This document shows, in pieces, positions 28,322-36,858 of a DNA stretch of 57,789 nucleotides. The translations under genes were made by a program, and so were the position numbers. Source of the stretch: an uncultured Alphaproteobacteria bacterium (lineage in GTDB: Bacteria > Pseudomonadota > Alphaproteobacteria > Bin95); NCBI GenBank assembly GCA_937891825.1, contig CALAHN010000004.1:1-57789 (forward strand). The letters run 5' to 3'. The number at the start of each line of letters is the position of its first letter. Within the stretch, counting starts at the first letter, position 1. The notes beneath the pieces were generated by a model. That model was not told the origin of the DNA. It searched no databases and worked only from the letters and a program-made list of their open reading frames with translations.

Positions 28322-29733
28322 ACCACCTTGCCGGGGTTCATGCGGCCATCGGGGTCGAGAGTGTTCTTCAAGGCCTGCATCATCTTGTACTCAACCGGCG
28401 ACTTGTAGCGGGCGAGTTCGTCCGTCCGTTTCTGGCCGATGCCGTGCTCGGCCGAGAATGAGCCGTCGAATTCCGCGACCAGATCGTACAAGGTGCGGTC
28501 CAGCAATTCGCGCAATTGCTTGATGTCCGGCGCCGCCGCCAGATAATGCAAGTTGCCGTCGCCCATATGCCCGAAGCCATAGAACGCCACATGGGGCGCG
28601 ACGGCCGCCATCCGCGTCTCGGCGGCGGCGTAGAAGTCTGCCAGGGACGAGATCGGCAAGGTGACGTCCCAGGATATGCGGGGGCCGATGCGTTGCAGCG
28701 CTTCCGGCGCCTGCTCGCGGATTTTCCAGAAATCGGCTCGTTGCTGGTCCGACTGGGCGATCAGGGCATTGGTCGCGTGCCCGGCCTCGAAGGCGACGCC
28801 AAGCGCTGCTTCCAGAAGATCGGCCGGCGCTTCGCCGCCTTGGGAGCGGCGCGTCGTCGACACCTCCATCAGGATGTAGAAGGGCGACGGGTCGGGCAGG
28901 GGATCGCGCACGCCCTCCATCTTGGCGACGACCGTATCGACCAGCGCCCGGGTGATCAGCTCCGAGGTTTCGACCGCGTCGCCGGTCTCGGCCCGCACGA
29001 TATCCAGCACCTGCAAGGCATCGGGGATGGACGGCGTCGCGATCCAGGCGGCCGCGGTCGCGGTCGGCCGGGGGAAGAGCTTGAGCGCGGCGGCGGTGAT
29101 GACGCCAAGCGTGCCCTCGGCCCCCAGGAACATATGCTTCAGGTGATAGCCGGTATTGTCCTTCCGGAGGGTGCGGAGGCCGTTCCAGACCTCGCCGTCC
29201 GGCAGCACGACCTCCAGGCCCAGCACCATGTCGCGGGCGTTGCCATAGCGCAGCACGTTCACGCCGCCGGCATTGGTCGAGAGATTGCCGCCGATCGTGC
29301 AACTGCCCTCCGCTCCGAGCGACAGGGGGAAGAAGCGGTTGTGCTCGGCCGCCGCCTGCTGCGCCTCGACCAGGATGAGGCCAGCCTCGACGATCATGGT
29401 GTAATTCGCGGGATCGACCGAGCGGACCCGGTTCATGCGCTTCAAGCTGAGGACGATGACGCCGCCATTGGCGAAGGGCGTGCCGCCGCCGACCAGGCCT
29501 GTATGCCCGCCCTGGGGCACGACGCCGAGGCCGGCCGCCTTGGCGTAGCGCATCACCGCCTGCACGCCCGCCACATCCTTCGGCCGCGCGACGCCGACGG
29601 CCTTGCCCGTATATTGGCCGCTCCAGTCGGTGAGGAAGGGGGCGGCGTCGTCCGATGCGCCGTCGATCCAGCCGCCGGGGCCAAGCGCTTCGATCAGGCC
29701 GGCTGTCGATTGGGGGGCGATGCCGTCGGGCAT
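28312..29733 (-). CDS. FAD-binding oxidase, GlcD/D-2-hydroxyglutarate dehydrogenase-like
   Basis: A 473-residue VAO/PCMH-family flavoenzyme. The FAD-binding half shows VVPQGGHTGLVGGG, CTIGGNLSTNAGGVNVLRYG and GTLGVITAA; the C-terminal half has FGHMGDGNLHY and the metal/substrate-binding AEHGIGQ. It oxidises a D-2-hydroxyacid (glycolate, lactate or 2-hydroxyglutarate) and passes electrons to an Fe-S or ETF partner. The ATG at 29733 has GAGGAG 8 nt upstream and is preferred over an upstream TTG. Confidence 0.92.
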   Translation of the reverse strand: MPDGIAPQSTAGLIEALGPGGWIDGASDDAAPFLTDWSGQYTGKAVGVARPKDVAGVQAVMRYAKAAGLGVVPQGGHTGLVGGGTPFANGGVIVLSLKRMNRVRSVDPANYTMIVEAGLILVEAQQAAAEHNRFFPLSLGAEGSCTIGGNLSTNAGGVNVLRYGNARDMVLGLEVVLPDGEVWNGLRTLRKDNTGYHLKHMFLGAEGTLGVITAAALKLFPRPTATAAAWIATPSIPDALQVLDIVRAETGDAVETSELITRALVDTVVAKMEGVRDPLPDPSPFYILMEVSTTRRSQGGEAPADLLEAALGVAFEAGHATNALIAQSDQQRADFWKIREQAPEALQRIGPRISWDVTLPISSLADFYAAAETRMAAVAPHVAFYGFGHMGDGNLHYLAAAPDIKQLRELLDRTLYDLVAEFDGSFSAEHGIGQKRTDELARYKSPVEYKMMQALKNTLDPDGRMNPGKVVQA

Positions 29734-29867
29734 GGGGGCGTCTCCTCGCAAATGCGTGTCGCGTGCGGCTTATCTGCCGCTTCTTCGGCGCAATCATCGC
29801 CGAGCCGGCCTCTTCCCGCAATCGGGGCGCCGCGTGTAGGCTTGCCGCTTCATCCTTGGAGCAACTC

Positions 29868-30749
29868 ATGACGACATTCGCGATTATCGGCTACGGCGAA
29901 GCTGGCTCGAACATGGCGGCCGGCCTCAGGAGCGACGGGGCGACCGTCCGCGCCTACGACATCAAGTTCGACGATCCCGCCAGTTTCGCCCGCATGCAGG
30001 CCCATGCGGCGACCCATGGCGTCATCCTGGCGAAGGATTATCCGGACTGCATCGCCGGCGCCGACGCGATCTTCTCCCTGGTGGATTCGGCGGCGATGTA
30101 TGCCGCGGCGACGCTCGCCTGCGAATCCCTCGTCCAGGGCCAGATCTATATCGATTTCAATTCGGCCGGGCCGGGCGCCAAGCAGCGCATCCGCGACATT
30201 TTGAAAGATTCAGCCGCCGATATGGTCGACGGCGCCGTCATGGCCGACGTGCCGCCGACCAGGCACAAGACGCCGATCCTGACCGCCGGGCCGGCGGCCG
30301 AGCGCTTCGCCGCTCTCGCCAACGCCGCCGGCATGAATATCGGCATCGAGCCAGGCGACGTCGGCGCCGCCTCTGCCGTCAAGATGCTGCGGAGCGTGCT
30401 GATGAAGGGCATCTCCTCCTGCATCCTGGAGTTCGCGCTCGCAGCGGAAAAGTTCGGCAAGACCGAAGCCGTGCTGATCTCCGTCGGCGAAAGCATCGGC
30501 ATGGACTTGGTGAAATATGCCGACCGCGCCGGACCGCGCCAGTTGCAGCATGCCGGCCGCCGCGTCCATGAGATGGAGGAAGTCGCGATCACGCTGGAGG
30601 AAACCGGCGTCGCGCCCTTGATGTCCGCGGCCTGCGCCAAGCAACTGGAGCGCTATGTCGCCGCCGGCGCCAATGCCGGGCTCGCCGGCGCCTGCCCCGA
30701 AAACCTCGCGGCGGCCGTCAAGATTCTCCGCGAGAAGGGTTTTAGTTGA
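29868..30749 (+). CDS. 6-phosphogluconate dehydrogenase-like NAD(P)-binding protein (DUF1932 type)
   Basis: A 293-residue protein with an N-terminal Rossmann fold (AIIGYGEAGSNMAAGL) and a C-terminal helical domain. IDFNSAGPGAKQ, VDGAVMADVPP and the Lys in AVKMLRSVLMKGI correspond to the beta-hydroxyacid dehydrogenase fold with its catalytic Lys. The substrate is unknown. It overlaps the next gene by one base (TGATG), so both are in one operon. The pairing with a PDC-lactonase-like hydrolase resembles aromatic-acid side pathways, but the match is weak. Confidence 0.82.
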   Translation: MTTFAIIGYGEAGSNMAAGLRSDGATVRAYDIKFDDPASFARMQAHAATHGVILAKDYPDCIAGADAIFSLVDSAAMYAAATLACESLVQGQIYIDFNSAGPGAKQRIRDILKDSAADMVDGAVMADVPPTRHKTPILTAGPAAERFAALANAAGMNIGIEPGDVGAASAVKMLRSVLMKGISSCILEFALAAEKFGKTEAVLISVGESIGMDLVKYADRAGPRQLQHAGRRVHEMEEVAITLEETGVAPLMSAACAKQLERYVAAGANAGLAGACPENLAAAVKILREKGFS

Positions 30750-31627
30750 TGCCGATGCTATCGAACCCGCCGGACCCGACGCCGAAGCGGCCGCGTCTGG
30801 CGCCGCCGCCGGGGGCCTGCGATTGTCATGTGCATCTCTTCGGCCCCGCCGACAAATACCCCTATGCGCCCGAGGCCGGATACCACGCCCACGACGCGAC
30901 GCCGGACGACCTGATCGCCTTGCAGGACCGCCTGGGACTCACGCGCGCTGTCCTGATCCAGCCGACGGCGCTTGGCCGGGACAACAGCCGGCTCCTGGAT
31001 GCGCTCGCGGCCTTTCCGGACCGGTTTCGCGGCGTCGTCGTGCCGCCCGATGACGTGACGGACGCGGACCTCGACGCCATGCACGATCTGGGGGTGCGCG
31101 GCGTGCGCTTTGCGATGATCGGCAAATATGCCGGCGGGCAGGCGCTCGACGGCAAGCTCGTCGCCCGGATCGCGGAGCGCGGCTGGCATGCGCAGATCTG
31201 GTGCGAGGGCGAAAAGCTGACCGAGCTTCGGCCGCGCCTGGAAGCGCTGCCCTGCGATGTCGTCTTCGACCACATGGGCCACCTGCCCGCGCGTTCCGGC
31301 GTCGCCAACCCGGCGTTCGCAAGTTTGCTGGATATGCTGGACAATGGCCGGACCTGGGTCAAAATCTCCGGCCCGATGCGCTTTTCGGCTCAGGACCGGA
31401 TGCCCTACAGCGACACGGACGCCTTCGCCCGCGCCCTGATCGCCCGCCGCCCGGACCGCTGCGTCTGGGGCTCGGACTGGCCGCACATCGCCTACAATCA
31501 CGGCCAGATGCCCAACGACGCCGACCTCCTCGACCAACTCCTTGGCTGGGCGCCGGATGAGGCCGTCCGCCGCCGCCTCCTTACCGACAACCCGGCGCGG
31601 CTCTACGGCTTCGAAGCTCCGGTCTAA
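30749..31627 (+). CDS. Amidohydrolase family protein, 2-pyrone-4,6-dicarboxylate lactonase-like
   Basis: A 292-residue TIM-barrel metal-dependent hydrolase. The HxH metal motif lies in CDCHVHLFGP, followed by QPTALGRDN, VRGVRFAMIG, DHMGHLPA and the C-terminal WGSDWPHIAYN with its conserved Asp. LigI, which opens 2-pyrone-4,6-dicarboxylate, is the closest named family, but many relatives act on other lactones. The ATG overlaps the upstream stop. Its last bases overlap the stop codon of the selenoprotein gene on the other strand. Confidence 0.85.
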   Translation: MPMLSNPPDPTPKRPRLAPPPGACDCHVHLFGPADKYPYAPEAGYHAHDATPDDLIALQDRLGLTRAVLIQPTALGRDNSRLLDALAAFPDRFRGVVVPPDDVTDADLDAMHDLGVRGVRFAMIGKYAGGQALDGKLVARIAERGWHAQIWCEGEKLTELRPRLEALPCDVVFDHMGHLPARSGVANPAFASLLDMLDNGRTWVKISGPMRFSAQDRMPYSDTDAFARALIARRPDRCVWGSDWPHIAYNHGQMPNDADLLDQLLGWAPDEAVRRRLLTDNPARLYGFEAPV

Positions 31628-32142
31628 CCCCGGATCAGCGCCAGGATTTCCGGGGCCGCCGCCGCTGCGAGGGCGGCGAGTTCGGCTGGGGTGCGGTTCT
31701 GGATCGGGTGCGGCGTCCAGACGATGGCCGGGTCGAAGCCGAGCGCGCCCGCCTGGGCCGCCGCCGCCTGCTTGAACTCGACCGTCGCCGTGGCGCAGCC
31801 CGGGATGCCGCGAACGTCGAGGGCGTGGATGTCATGCAAACTGCACGACGTGCACGACCCTCAGTCCGCCAGGGCTTCGACGACGATATCCGCCGAAGCC
31901 ACGATGTCCTGAATGATCTGGTCGGGCGCCGGCTTGGTGTGCGTCGGCTTCTTGAAGCGGATGGTCTTGACGCCGGCCGCCTGGATCAACGGCTCCAGCG
32001 CATCCATGAATTCATCCGATCGCTCCTTCGAGATCGACAAGAGCGCCACTGTCTCGCCGGCCAGATCGGCGGGCGGCGGGCGGCGTTCGCGCAGGACCGC
32101 GGCGGTTTCCGCCGTCGGATCGCGCATGGCGTAGCCTGACAT
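31624..32142 (-). CDS. UGSC-family selenoprotein (in-frame TGA = Sec94)
   Basis: Two same-frame halves meet at TGA 31861-31863. Read through, they encode 172 residues with the motif U94-G-S-C97-T-S-C100-S followed by LHDIHALDVRGIPG. This is the diagnostic signature of the UGSC selenoprotein family, first recognised in metagenomic selenoproteomes; its function is undetermined. The N-terminal half has an alpha/beta layout (ETVALLSISKERSDEFMDAL, KPTHTKPAPDQIIQDI) and the C-terminal half contains VWTPHPIQNRTPAEL. The start ATG is one base after the stop of the thioredoxin-fold partner, so the pair is translationally coupled. Without read-through the product would stop at residue 93, just before the redox motif. 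Confidence 0.92.
31831..31849 (-). promoter_or_regulatory. Bacterial SECIS hairpin for the UGSC selenoprotein
   Basis: Nucleotides 12-19 after UGA (GUCGUGCA) pair with nt 23-30 (UGCAUGAC): eight pairs including one G-U, closing the loop GUU with G at nt 20. Position, stem length and loop G fit the bacterial SECIS consensus recognised by SelB. The codons remain UGSC-family coding, so the structure is embedded in constrained sequence. Confidence 0.78.
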
Positions 32143-32143
32143 T

Positions 32144-33589
32144 TCAGATTTCCTCCAGTTTTCGGGTGACGGGGCGGACTTCGGCGTTGTTGCGGCCGCC
32201 GGTCCAGCCGCCGATGACGGCGGACATCAGTCCGCCGGGGCCGCCGGCGCGGACAATCAGCAAGCCGCCGGGGTGAAACTTGTCGACCATGCCGTCGGCG
32301 TCGCTATAGGCCTCGGCCTGGGCGGGCGTGATGCCAAGGGGATGGCCGGCGCCCTCCAGCAGGCCGGCGGCGGGCCGCTTCAAGGCTCTATGCAATCCGG
32401 CTTCGATCTCCGCCCGGCCCCAGCCGCCGTCCTTGAAGATCTGATAGTGATTGGGCGCGAGGACCAGCACCGCGTTGCCCCAGCGGGCGAGCCTTGGGTG
32501 ACTGACGCTCCAGAGCTGCATCGCCAGGGACTGGCAGAGCGTTTCCGGATCGCGGCTTTTCTGATCGACGAACCCGGTGACGCCATCGGCATGGAACATC
32601 GTGACGGCGGATTCGCCAGGGGCGACGCCGCGCGCGACGCTCAATGGAACCCAGTCGGGATCGCTTTCGTCCTCCGCGAAGCAGAACGTGTACTTCCCCG
32701 GCTGGCCGAGAACCGCGCGGTCGATCTCACCCGGCCGGCCGCCGCCGACATTCCGGATGATCAACTGGAAGGCGCGGCCGATGGTGGCGTTGGCGCGGTT
32801 GCCCTGGCCGAGGGCATTGCCGCCGGAATTCATGCCGATCCGCCGCGTGACCGGCCCGTTGCCGATAATCATCGGGCCGGAGAACGCCAGCGTGCAGAGC
32901 AAGCCATGCATCGCGAATTCCGGCTGCAATGCAGCTTCGATCGCGCCGATCAGCATCGGCAGATATTCCGGCCGGCACCCGGCCATCACAGCGTTGATCG
33001 CCGCCTTTTCAACCGTGCAGGCGACGAGATTGGGCGGGATCAGGCCGATCGTCTCATCCGGGCGGCGCTTGGTCCCGGCAAGCATGCGGGCGACGCGCAA
33101 GTCCGTCGGCGGCACGATCGGCAGACCGTCGGTCCAGCCGCGATCGTAGGCGACTTCGATCGGGTCGGCGTCGTCCGCCACGGGGATCGAGCGGGCATGG
33201 AGCTTCAGGTCGCCTGACGCGAGCGCCAGTTTCTCGGCGATGCCGGGCGTCAGGTTGAGGGCGCCGCAGCCGGGCTGGTTCTCCGGCAGGCTTTCGCCCA
33301 AGCTCGACAGCCCGGTGATCGCGCGCCAGTCGGCCTTGTTCCAACCGTAGGTGCGGCTCTGCTCGGCGCCGGTCGGGTCATAGAGAATGACCGTCGGCAC
33401 GATCTCGATCTTCAGGCGGTGGCTTTCCAGCAGGTCGGCGTCATGCCGGGGGGCGAGGCCGCGCGGGAAGGCGGGCTCATCCTGGGTCACGATCTCAAGC
33501 TCAAGGCCGGCGGCGCGCATCTCCGCGAGGGCCGGTACGGCGAGCTTGCAGGTCGGACAATCTTCCTTGATGACCGCGACAAAACGCAT
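32144..33589 (-). CDS. Thioredoxin-fold fusion protein paired with the UGSC selenoprotein
   Basis: A 481-residue protein. Residues 1-95 are a thioredoxin-like domain with CPTC at 11-14 and a cis-Pro at IVP65T. After a linker containing C108, residues about 140-481 form a large conserved domain of unknown function that opens with DRGWTDGLPIVPPT and contains VEKAAINAVMAGCRPEYLP, GNGP, GGNALGQGNRANATIGRA and a Gly-rich C-terminus. It is cytosolic by composition. GGAG lies 8 nt before the ATG. It directly precedes the UGSC gene with a 1-nt gap. Electron exchange between its CPTC and the UGSC Sec/Cys centre is a plausible but untested idea. Confidence 0.85.
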   Translation of the reverse strand: MRFVAVIKEDCPTCKLAVPALAEMRAAGLELEIVTQDEPAFPRGLAPRHDADLLESHRLKIEIVPTVILYDPTGAEQSRTYGWNKADWRAITGLSSLGESLPENQPGCGALNLTPGIAEKLALASGDLKLHARSIPVADDADPIEVAYDRGWTDGLPIVPPTDLRVARMLAGTKRRPDETIGLIPPNLVACTVEKAAINAVMAGCRPEYLPMLIGAIEAALQPEFAMHGLLCTLAFSGPMIIGNGPVTRRIGMNSGGNALGQGNRANATIGRAFQLIIRNVGGGRPGEIDRAVLGQPGKYTFCFAEDESDPDWVPLSVARGVAPGESAVTMFHADGVTGFVDQKSRDPETLCQSLAMQLWSVSHPRLARWGNAVLVLAPNHYQIFKDGGWGRAEIEAGLHRALKRPAAGLLEGAGHPLGITPAQAEAYSDADGMVDKFHPGGLLIVRAGGPGGLMSAVIGGWTGGRNNAEVRPVTRKLEEI

Positions 33590-33676
33590 GGACTTTCTCC
33601 TCCGCCGCGACGATAGCCCCAGCCGTCGTCGGGCGCTACACTGCCCATTCAATCACAAGCAATCTGGATCGATGGC

Positions 33677-34945
33677 ATGGATTTCGGCTACACGGACAAG
33701 GTCAAGCAACTGCAAGCGCAGCTCACCGACTTCATGGTGCGGGAGATCGTGCCGCGCGATAAGGCATGGCATGAACTGACCGAAGCCGGGACTTTCCCGC
33801 CGCCGTTCTGCGCCGATATCAAAGCCAAGGCTAAGGCCGAGGGCCTTTGGAATTTCTTCCTGCCGGAACTGCCGGACGGCGTGCCGGGCCAGGGCCTTTC
33901 CAACCTGGAATATGCGCCGCTCGCGGAGATCATGGGCCGCATCTACTGGTCGCCGGAAATGTTCAACTGCAACGCGCCGGACACGGGCAATATGGAAGTC
34001 TTCCATATGTTCGGCACGCCGGAGCAGAAGCGGCAGTACCTGACGCCGCTGTTCGAAGGCGAAATCCGTTCGGCTTTCTGCATGACGGAGCCGGAAGTCG
34101 CCTCGTCGGACGCGACCAATGTGCAGACCCGCATTGAGCGCCAGGGCAATGAGTATGTGGTGAACGGCCGGAAATGGTTCATCACCAACGCCACCCATCC
34201 CAATCTCGGCGTGATGATCGTCATGGGCAAGTCCGACCCCAGCGCCGAAACGCACCGTCAGCAGTCGATGGCGATCGTGCCGCCGGGCACGCCGGGCGTG
34301 TCGATCCGGCGCAATATCCCGATCATGCATCACACCAGCCCCGAGGGCCATTGCGAGGTGGTGTTCGAGAATGTCCGCGTGCCCACGGCCAACCTGATCG
34401 CGGAAGAGGGCGACGGCTTCATGATCGCCCAGGCGCGGCTTGGGCCGGGCCGCATCCATCACTGCATGCGCACCATCGGCCAGTGCGAAGTGGCGCTGGA
34501 ACTGATGATCGAGCGCGGCCTGAACCGCAACACCTTCGGCAAGCGCACCATCGACCATGACACGGTTCGCGAGGCGGTCGCGCTCTCCCGCCAGGAAATC
34601 GACATGGCGCGGCTTCTGGTGCTGCGCGCCGCCTGGCTGATCGATGAGGAAGGCCCCCGCGCCGCGCGCCTCGAAGTCTCGAAGATCAAGGTGGTGGCGG
34701 CGCGTCTGCAGACGACGGTCGTCAATCGCGCCATGCAGGTCTTCGGCGCGATGGGGCTGACGCCGGACACGCCGCTTTCCTATCTCTGGACCTGGGGCCG
34801 GGCGCTGCAATTCATCGATGGGCCGGACGAAGTGCATCTCCGCACCATCGCGCGGTCCATGGTGCGCGCGCACGAAAAGGACGGCATGAGCGCGGTGATG
34901 CCGCACAGCTATCGGATTTCCCAGGACTTCGACGAGACCCATTAA
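33677..34945 (+). CDS. Acyl-CoA dehydrogenase family protein
   Basis: A 422-residue acyl-CoA dehydrogenase. MTEPEVASSDATN, VNGRKWFITNATHPN, the flavin contact RNTFGKRTIDHDTVREAVA and the C-terminal QVFGAMGLTPDTPLSYLWTWGRALQFIDGPDEVH are visible. The branch resembles the FadE/ACAD10-11-type enzymes with longer N-termini. It oxidises an unidentified acyl-CoA. It is divergent from the UGSC partner gene and followed after 65 bp by a cyclopropane fatty acid synthase, so lipid remodelling is a possible context. Confidence 0.9.
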   Translation: MDFGYTDKVKQLQAQLTDFMVREIVPRDKAWHELTEAGTFPPPFCADIKAKAKAEGLWNFFLPELPDGVPGQGLSNLEYAPLAEIMGRIYWSPEMFNCNAPDTGNMEVFHMFGTPEQKRQYLTPLFEGEIRSAFCMTEPEVASSDATNVQTRIERQGNEYVVNGRKWFITNATHPNLGVMIVMGKSDPSAETHRQQSMAIVPPGTPGVSIRRNIPIMHHTSPEGHCEVVFENVRVPTANLIAEEGDGFMIAQARLGPGRIHHCMRTIGQCEVALELMIERGLNRNTFGKRTIDHDTVREAVALSRQEIDMARLLVLRAAWLIDEEGPRAARLEVSKIKVVAARLQTTVVNRAMQVFGAMGLTPDTPLSYLWTWGRALQFIDGPDEVHLRTIARSMVRAHEKDGMSAVMPHSYRISQDFDETH

Positions 34946-35010
34946 ACTCCGGGCTGGACCTCCGCCCCGTTTCTCGGAATGATTGATGACCGAGACGGGG
35001 GTCTGAGGGG

Positions 35011-36135
35011 ATGGGGAACGTCTTCAAGAAGCAGGCGCAAGCGCTGCTGGAAATTGCCGATGTCCGGGTCGGCGGCGGTCGGCCCTGGGACATTGAGGTC
35101 CACGATGAGCGGTTGTATCGCCGCGCCATCCTGGGCGGCACGCTGGGCTTCGGCGAAGCTTATATGGACGGCTGGTTCGACGCGCCCGAACTCGATCGGA
35201 TGTTCGAGCGGCTGATGGGCGGCCAAATCCGCCAGCGCCTGCTGGTCGACAAGCTCTGCAAGTCCGTGCAGGCCGTGCACAACATGCTGGTCAACCGTCA
35301 GGCGCCGGCGCGCGCCGACGCGGTCGCCAAGACCCATTACGACGTCGGCAACGACCTGTTCGAGCGCATGCTCGATCCCCTGATGATCTATAGCTGCGGC
35401 TATTGGCAGGGCGGCGCCGAGACCCTGGCGGCCGCCCAGATCGCGAAGCTCGACCTCGTCGCCCGGAAGCTGGAGCTGGAGCCGGGCATGACCGTGCTCG
35501 ATATCGGCTGCGGCTGGGGCGGCGCCGCGTGCCACATGGCGGAACGGTACGGCGTCCGCGTCGTCGGCGTCACGATCTCGAAGGAGCAGGCGGCCCTGGG
35601 CCGGGAACGGGCTTCGGGCCTGGACGTCGACATTCGCCTGCAGGACTACCGGGCGGTGACCGACCGGTTTGACGCGATTTACTCCATCGGCATGTTCGAG
35701 CATGTGGGTTTCCGCAATTACAAAACCTATTTCGAAACCGCCCGCGCCTGCCTGAACCCCAAGGGGCGGTTTCTGCTGCACACCATCGGCGACCACCGCG
35801 CCGGCCGTCATCTCGATCCCTGGGTCGACCGCTATATCTTCCCGAAAGGCCACCTGCCGTCGGGCCGCGAACTTCTGACGGCGGCGGAGCCCTATTTCGT
35901 CGTGGAGGACTGGCACAGCTTCGGGCCGGACTACGACAAGACGGTGATGGCCTGGATCGACAATTTCGAAGCCGCCTACCCGGACCTCGACCACGACCGC
36001 TACGACGACAAATTCCGCCGCATGTGGCTGTTCTACCTGGCCTCGGCCGCGGCCGGATTCCGGCTGCGGATCAACCAGCTCTGGCAGGTGCTGCTGGGGC
36101 AGGGCGACCGAACGGATATCCCGGTCTGGCGTTAG
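35011..36135 (+). CDS. cfa: Cyclopropane-fatty-acyl-phospholipid synthase
   Basis: A 374-residue SAM-dependent methyltransferase with the CFA-synthase N-terminal domain (LGGTLGFGEAYMDGWFD, HYDVGNDLFERMLDP, YSCGYW) and SAM site VLDIGCGWGGAA. The active-site block GMFEHVGFRNYKTYFE with its Glu and HTIGDH match E. coli Cfa. It adds a methylene bridge to unsaturated acyl chains of membrane phospholipids. A GAGGGG sits directly before the ATG. Its last 4 bp overlap the end of the PaiB-like gene. Confidence 0.93.
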   Translation: MGNVFKKQAQALLEIADVRVGGGRPWDIEVHDERLYRRAILGGTLGFGEAYMDGWFDAPELDRMFERLMGGQIRQRLLVDKLCKSVQAVHNMLVNRQAPARADAVAKTHYDVGNDLFERMLDPLMIYSCGYWQGGAETLAAAQIAKLDLVARKLELEPGMTVLDIGCGWGGAACHMAERYGVRVVGVTISKEQAALGRERASGLDVDIRLQDYRAVTDRFDAIYSIGMFEHVGFRNYKTYFETARACLNPKGRFLLHTIGDHRAGRHLDPWVDRYIFPKGHLPSGRELLTAAEPYFVVEDWHSFGPDYDKTVMAWIDNFEAAYPDLDHDRYDDKFRRMWLFYLASAAAGFRLRINQLWQVLLGQGDRTDIPVWR

Positions 36136-36785
36136 CTTGAGCGTTCTGCCGCATCGGCCATGGCGGCTGCGAGCGCCGCATCGGGTGGCCGTCCGGTCGC
36201 GCGGAGGCTGGCGATGACGGCGTCGCGGTCTTCGGTTGAGCGGTTCTGGCTGAGTTTGCCCTTGGCCTCGATGCGCGCGATATCGATGGCGAAGGCGACG
36301 ATGCCGCCGAGCATTTTGCGGACGTAGTCTTCCGGCTCATCGTCCAGGCGCCAGGCGCCGGGACCGTCGCCCTCCATCCGCCGGGAGAGGTCGGCGACGA
36401 CGCGGCGTTTTTCCGCGGCGTCCGGCAGGGGGCGGATCTGGCCGATGACGTGGACCGCCTGATAGTTCCAGGTCGGCACGGCGTTGCCGCCCGCGTGCTT
36501 CGAGGGATACCAGTTCGGCGAGATATAGCCATCGGGGCCGGTGAACGCCGCGAGCGCGGGGCCAGCGACTTCAAGGGCGCGGGCATGGGGATTGGCGCGC
36601 GCCACATGGCCGATCAGCGTCGGCCGGCCATCGTCCGAAAGCTCGAACGCCAACGGGATGTGGGAGATCGTCGGCAGGCCGTCCGCGACCGGCGTCGCCA
36701 GCATGGCGAACGGAAAGGCACGGATCAGGGCCAGGCCCTCGGCCTCCGCCTGCTCGAAATGCTTGGGAACATACATGGCGGTCAT
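36132..36785 (-). CDS. FMN-binding PaiB-like protein
   Basis: A 217-residue PaiB-type split-barrel protein (MYVPKHFEQ, HIPLAFELSD, GHVARANPHA, FTGPDGYISPNWYPSK, VPTWNYQAVHVIGQI). PaiB members bind FMN and are named negative transcriptional regulators after B. subtilis PaiB, though many may be flavin enzymes. It has no helix-turn-helix. A 10-bp GC hairpin stands 10 bp before its start, and it follows the dienelactone hydrolase gene by 73 bp. Confidence 0.88.
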   Translation of the reverse strand: MTAMYVPKHFEQAEAEGLALIRAFPFAMLATPVADGLPTISHIPLAFELSDDGRPTLIGHVARANPHARALEVAGPALAAFTGPDGYISPNWYPSKHAGGNAVPTWNYQAVHVIGQIRPLPDAAEKRRVVADLSRRMEGDGPGAWRLDDEPEDYVRKMLGGIVAFAIDIARIEAKGKLSQNRSTEDRDAVIASLRATGRPPDAALAAAMADAAERSS

Positions 36786-36794
36786 CCCATGGCC

Positions 36795-36820
36795 GGCCGC
36801 GGGCGAAACAGCCCGCGGCC
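36795..36820 (-). terminator. GC-rich hairpin after the dienelactone hydrolase gene
   Basis: GGCCGCGGGC and GCCCGCGGCC form a 10-bp perfect stem with a 6-nt loop between the dienelactone hydrolase stop and the PaiB-like start. No T-run follows, so termination may be partial. Confidence 0.5.
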
Positions 36821-36858
36821 CGGCGATCAGGCGTCAGCGGTCAAGAGACAGGTTTTCG

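Noticed and set aside
31861-31863. TGA in the UGSC gene as a sequencing error or pseudogene
   Set aside because: The codon falls exactly on the family's Sec position, the frame resumes without shift, and a SECIS-like hairpin follows.
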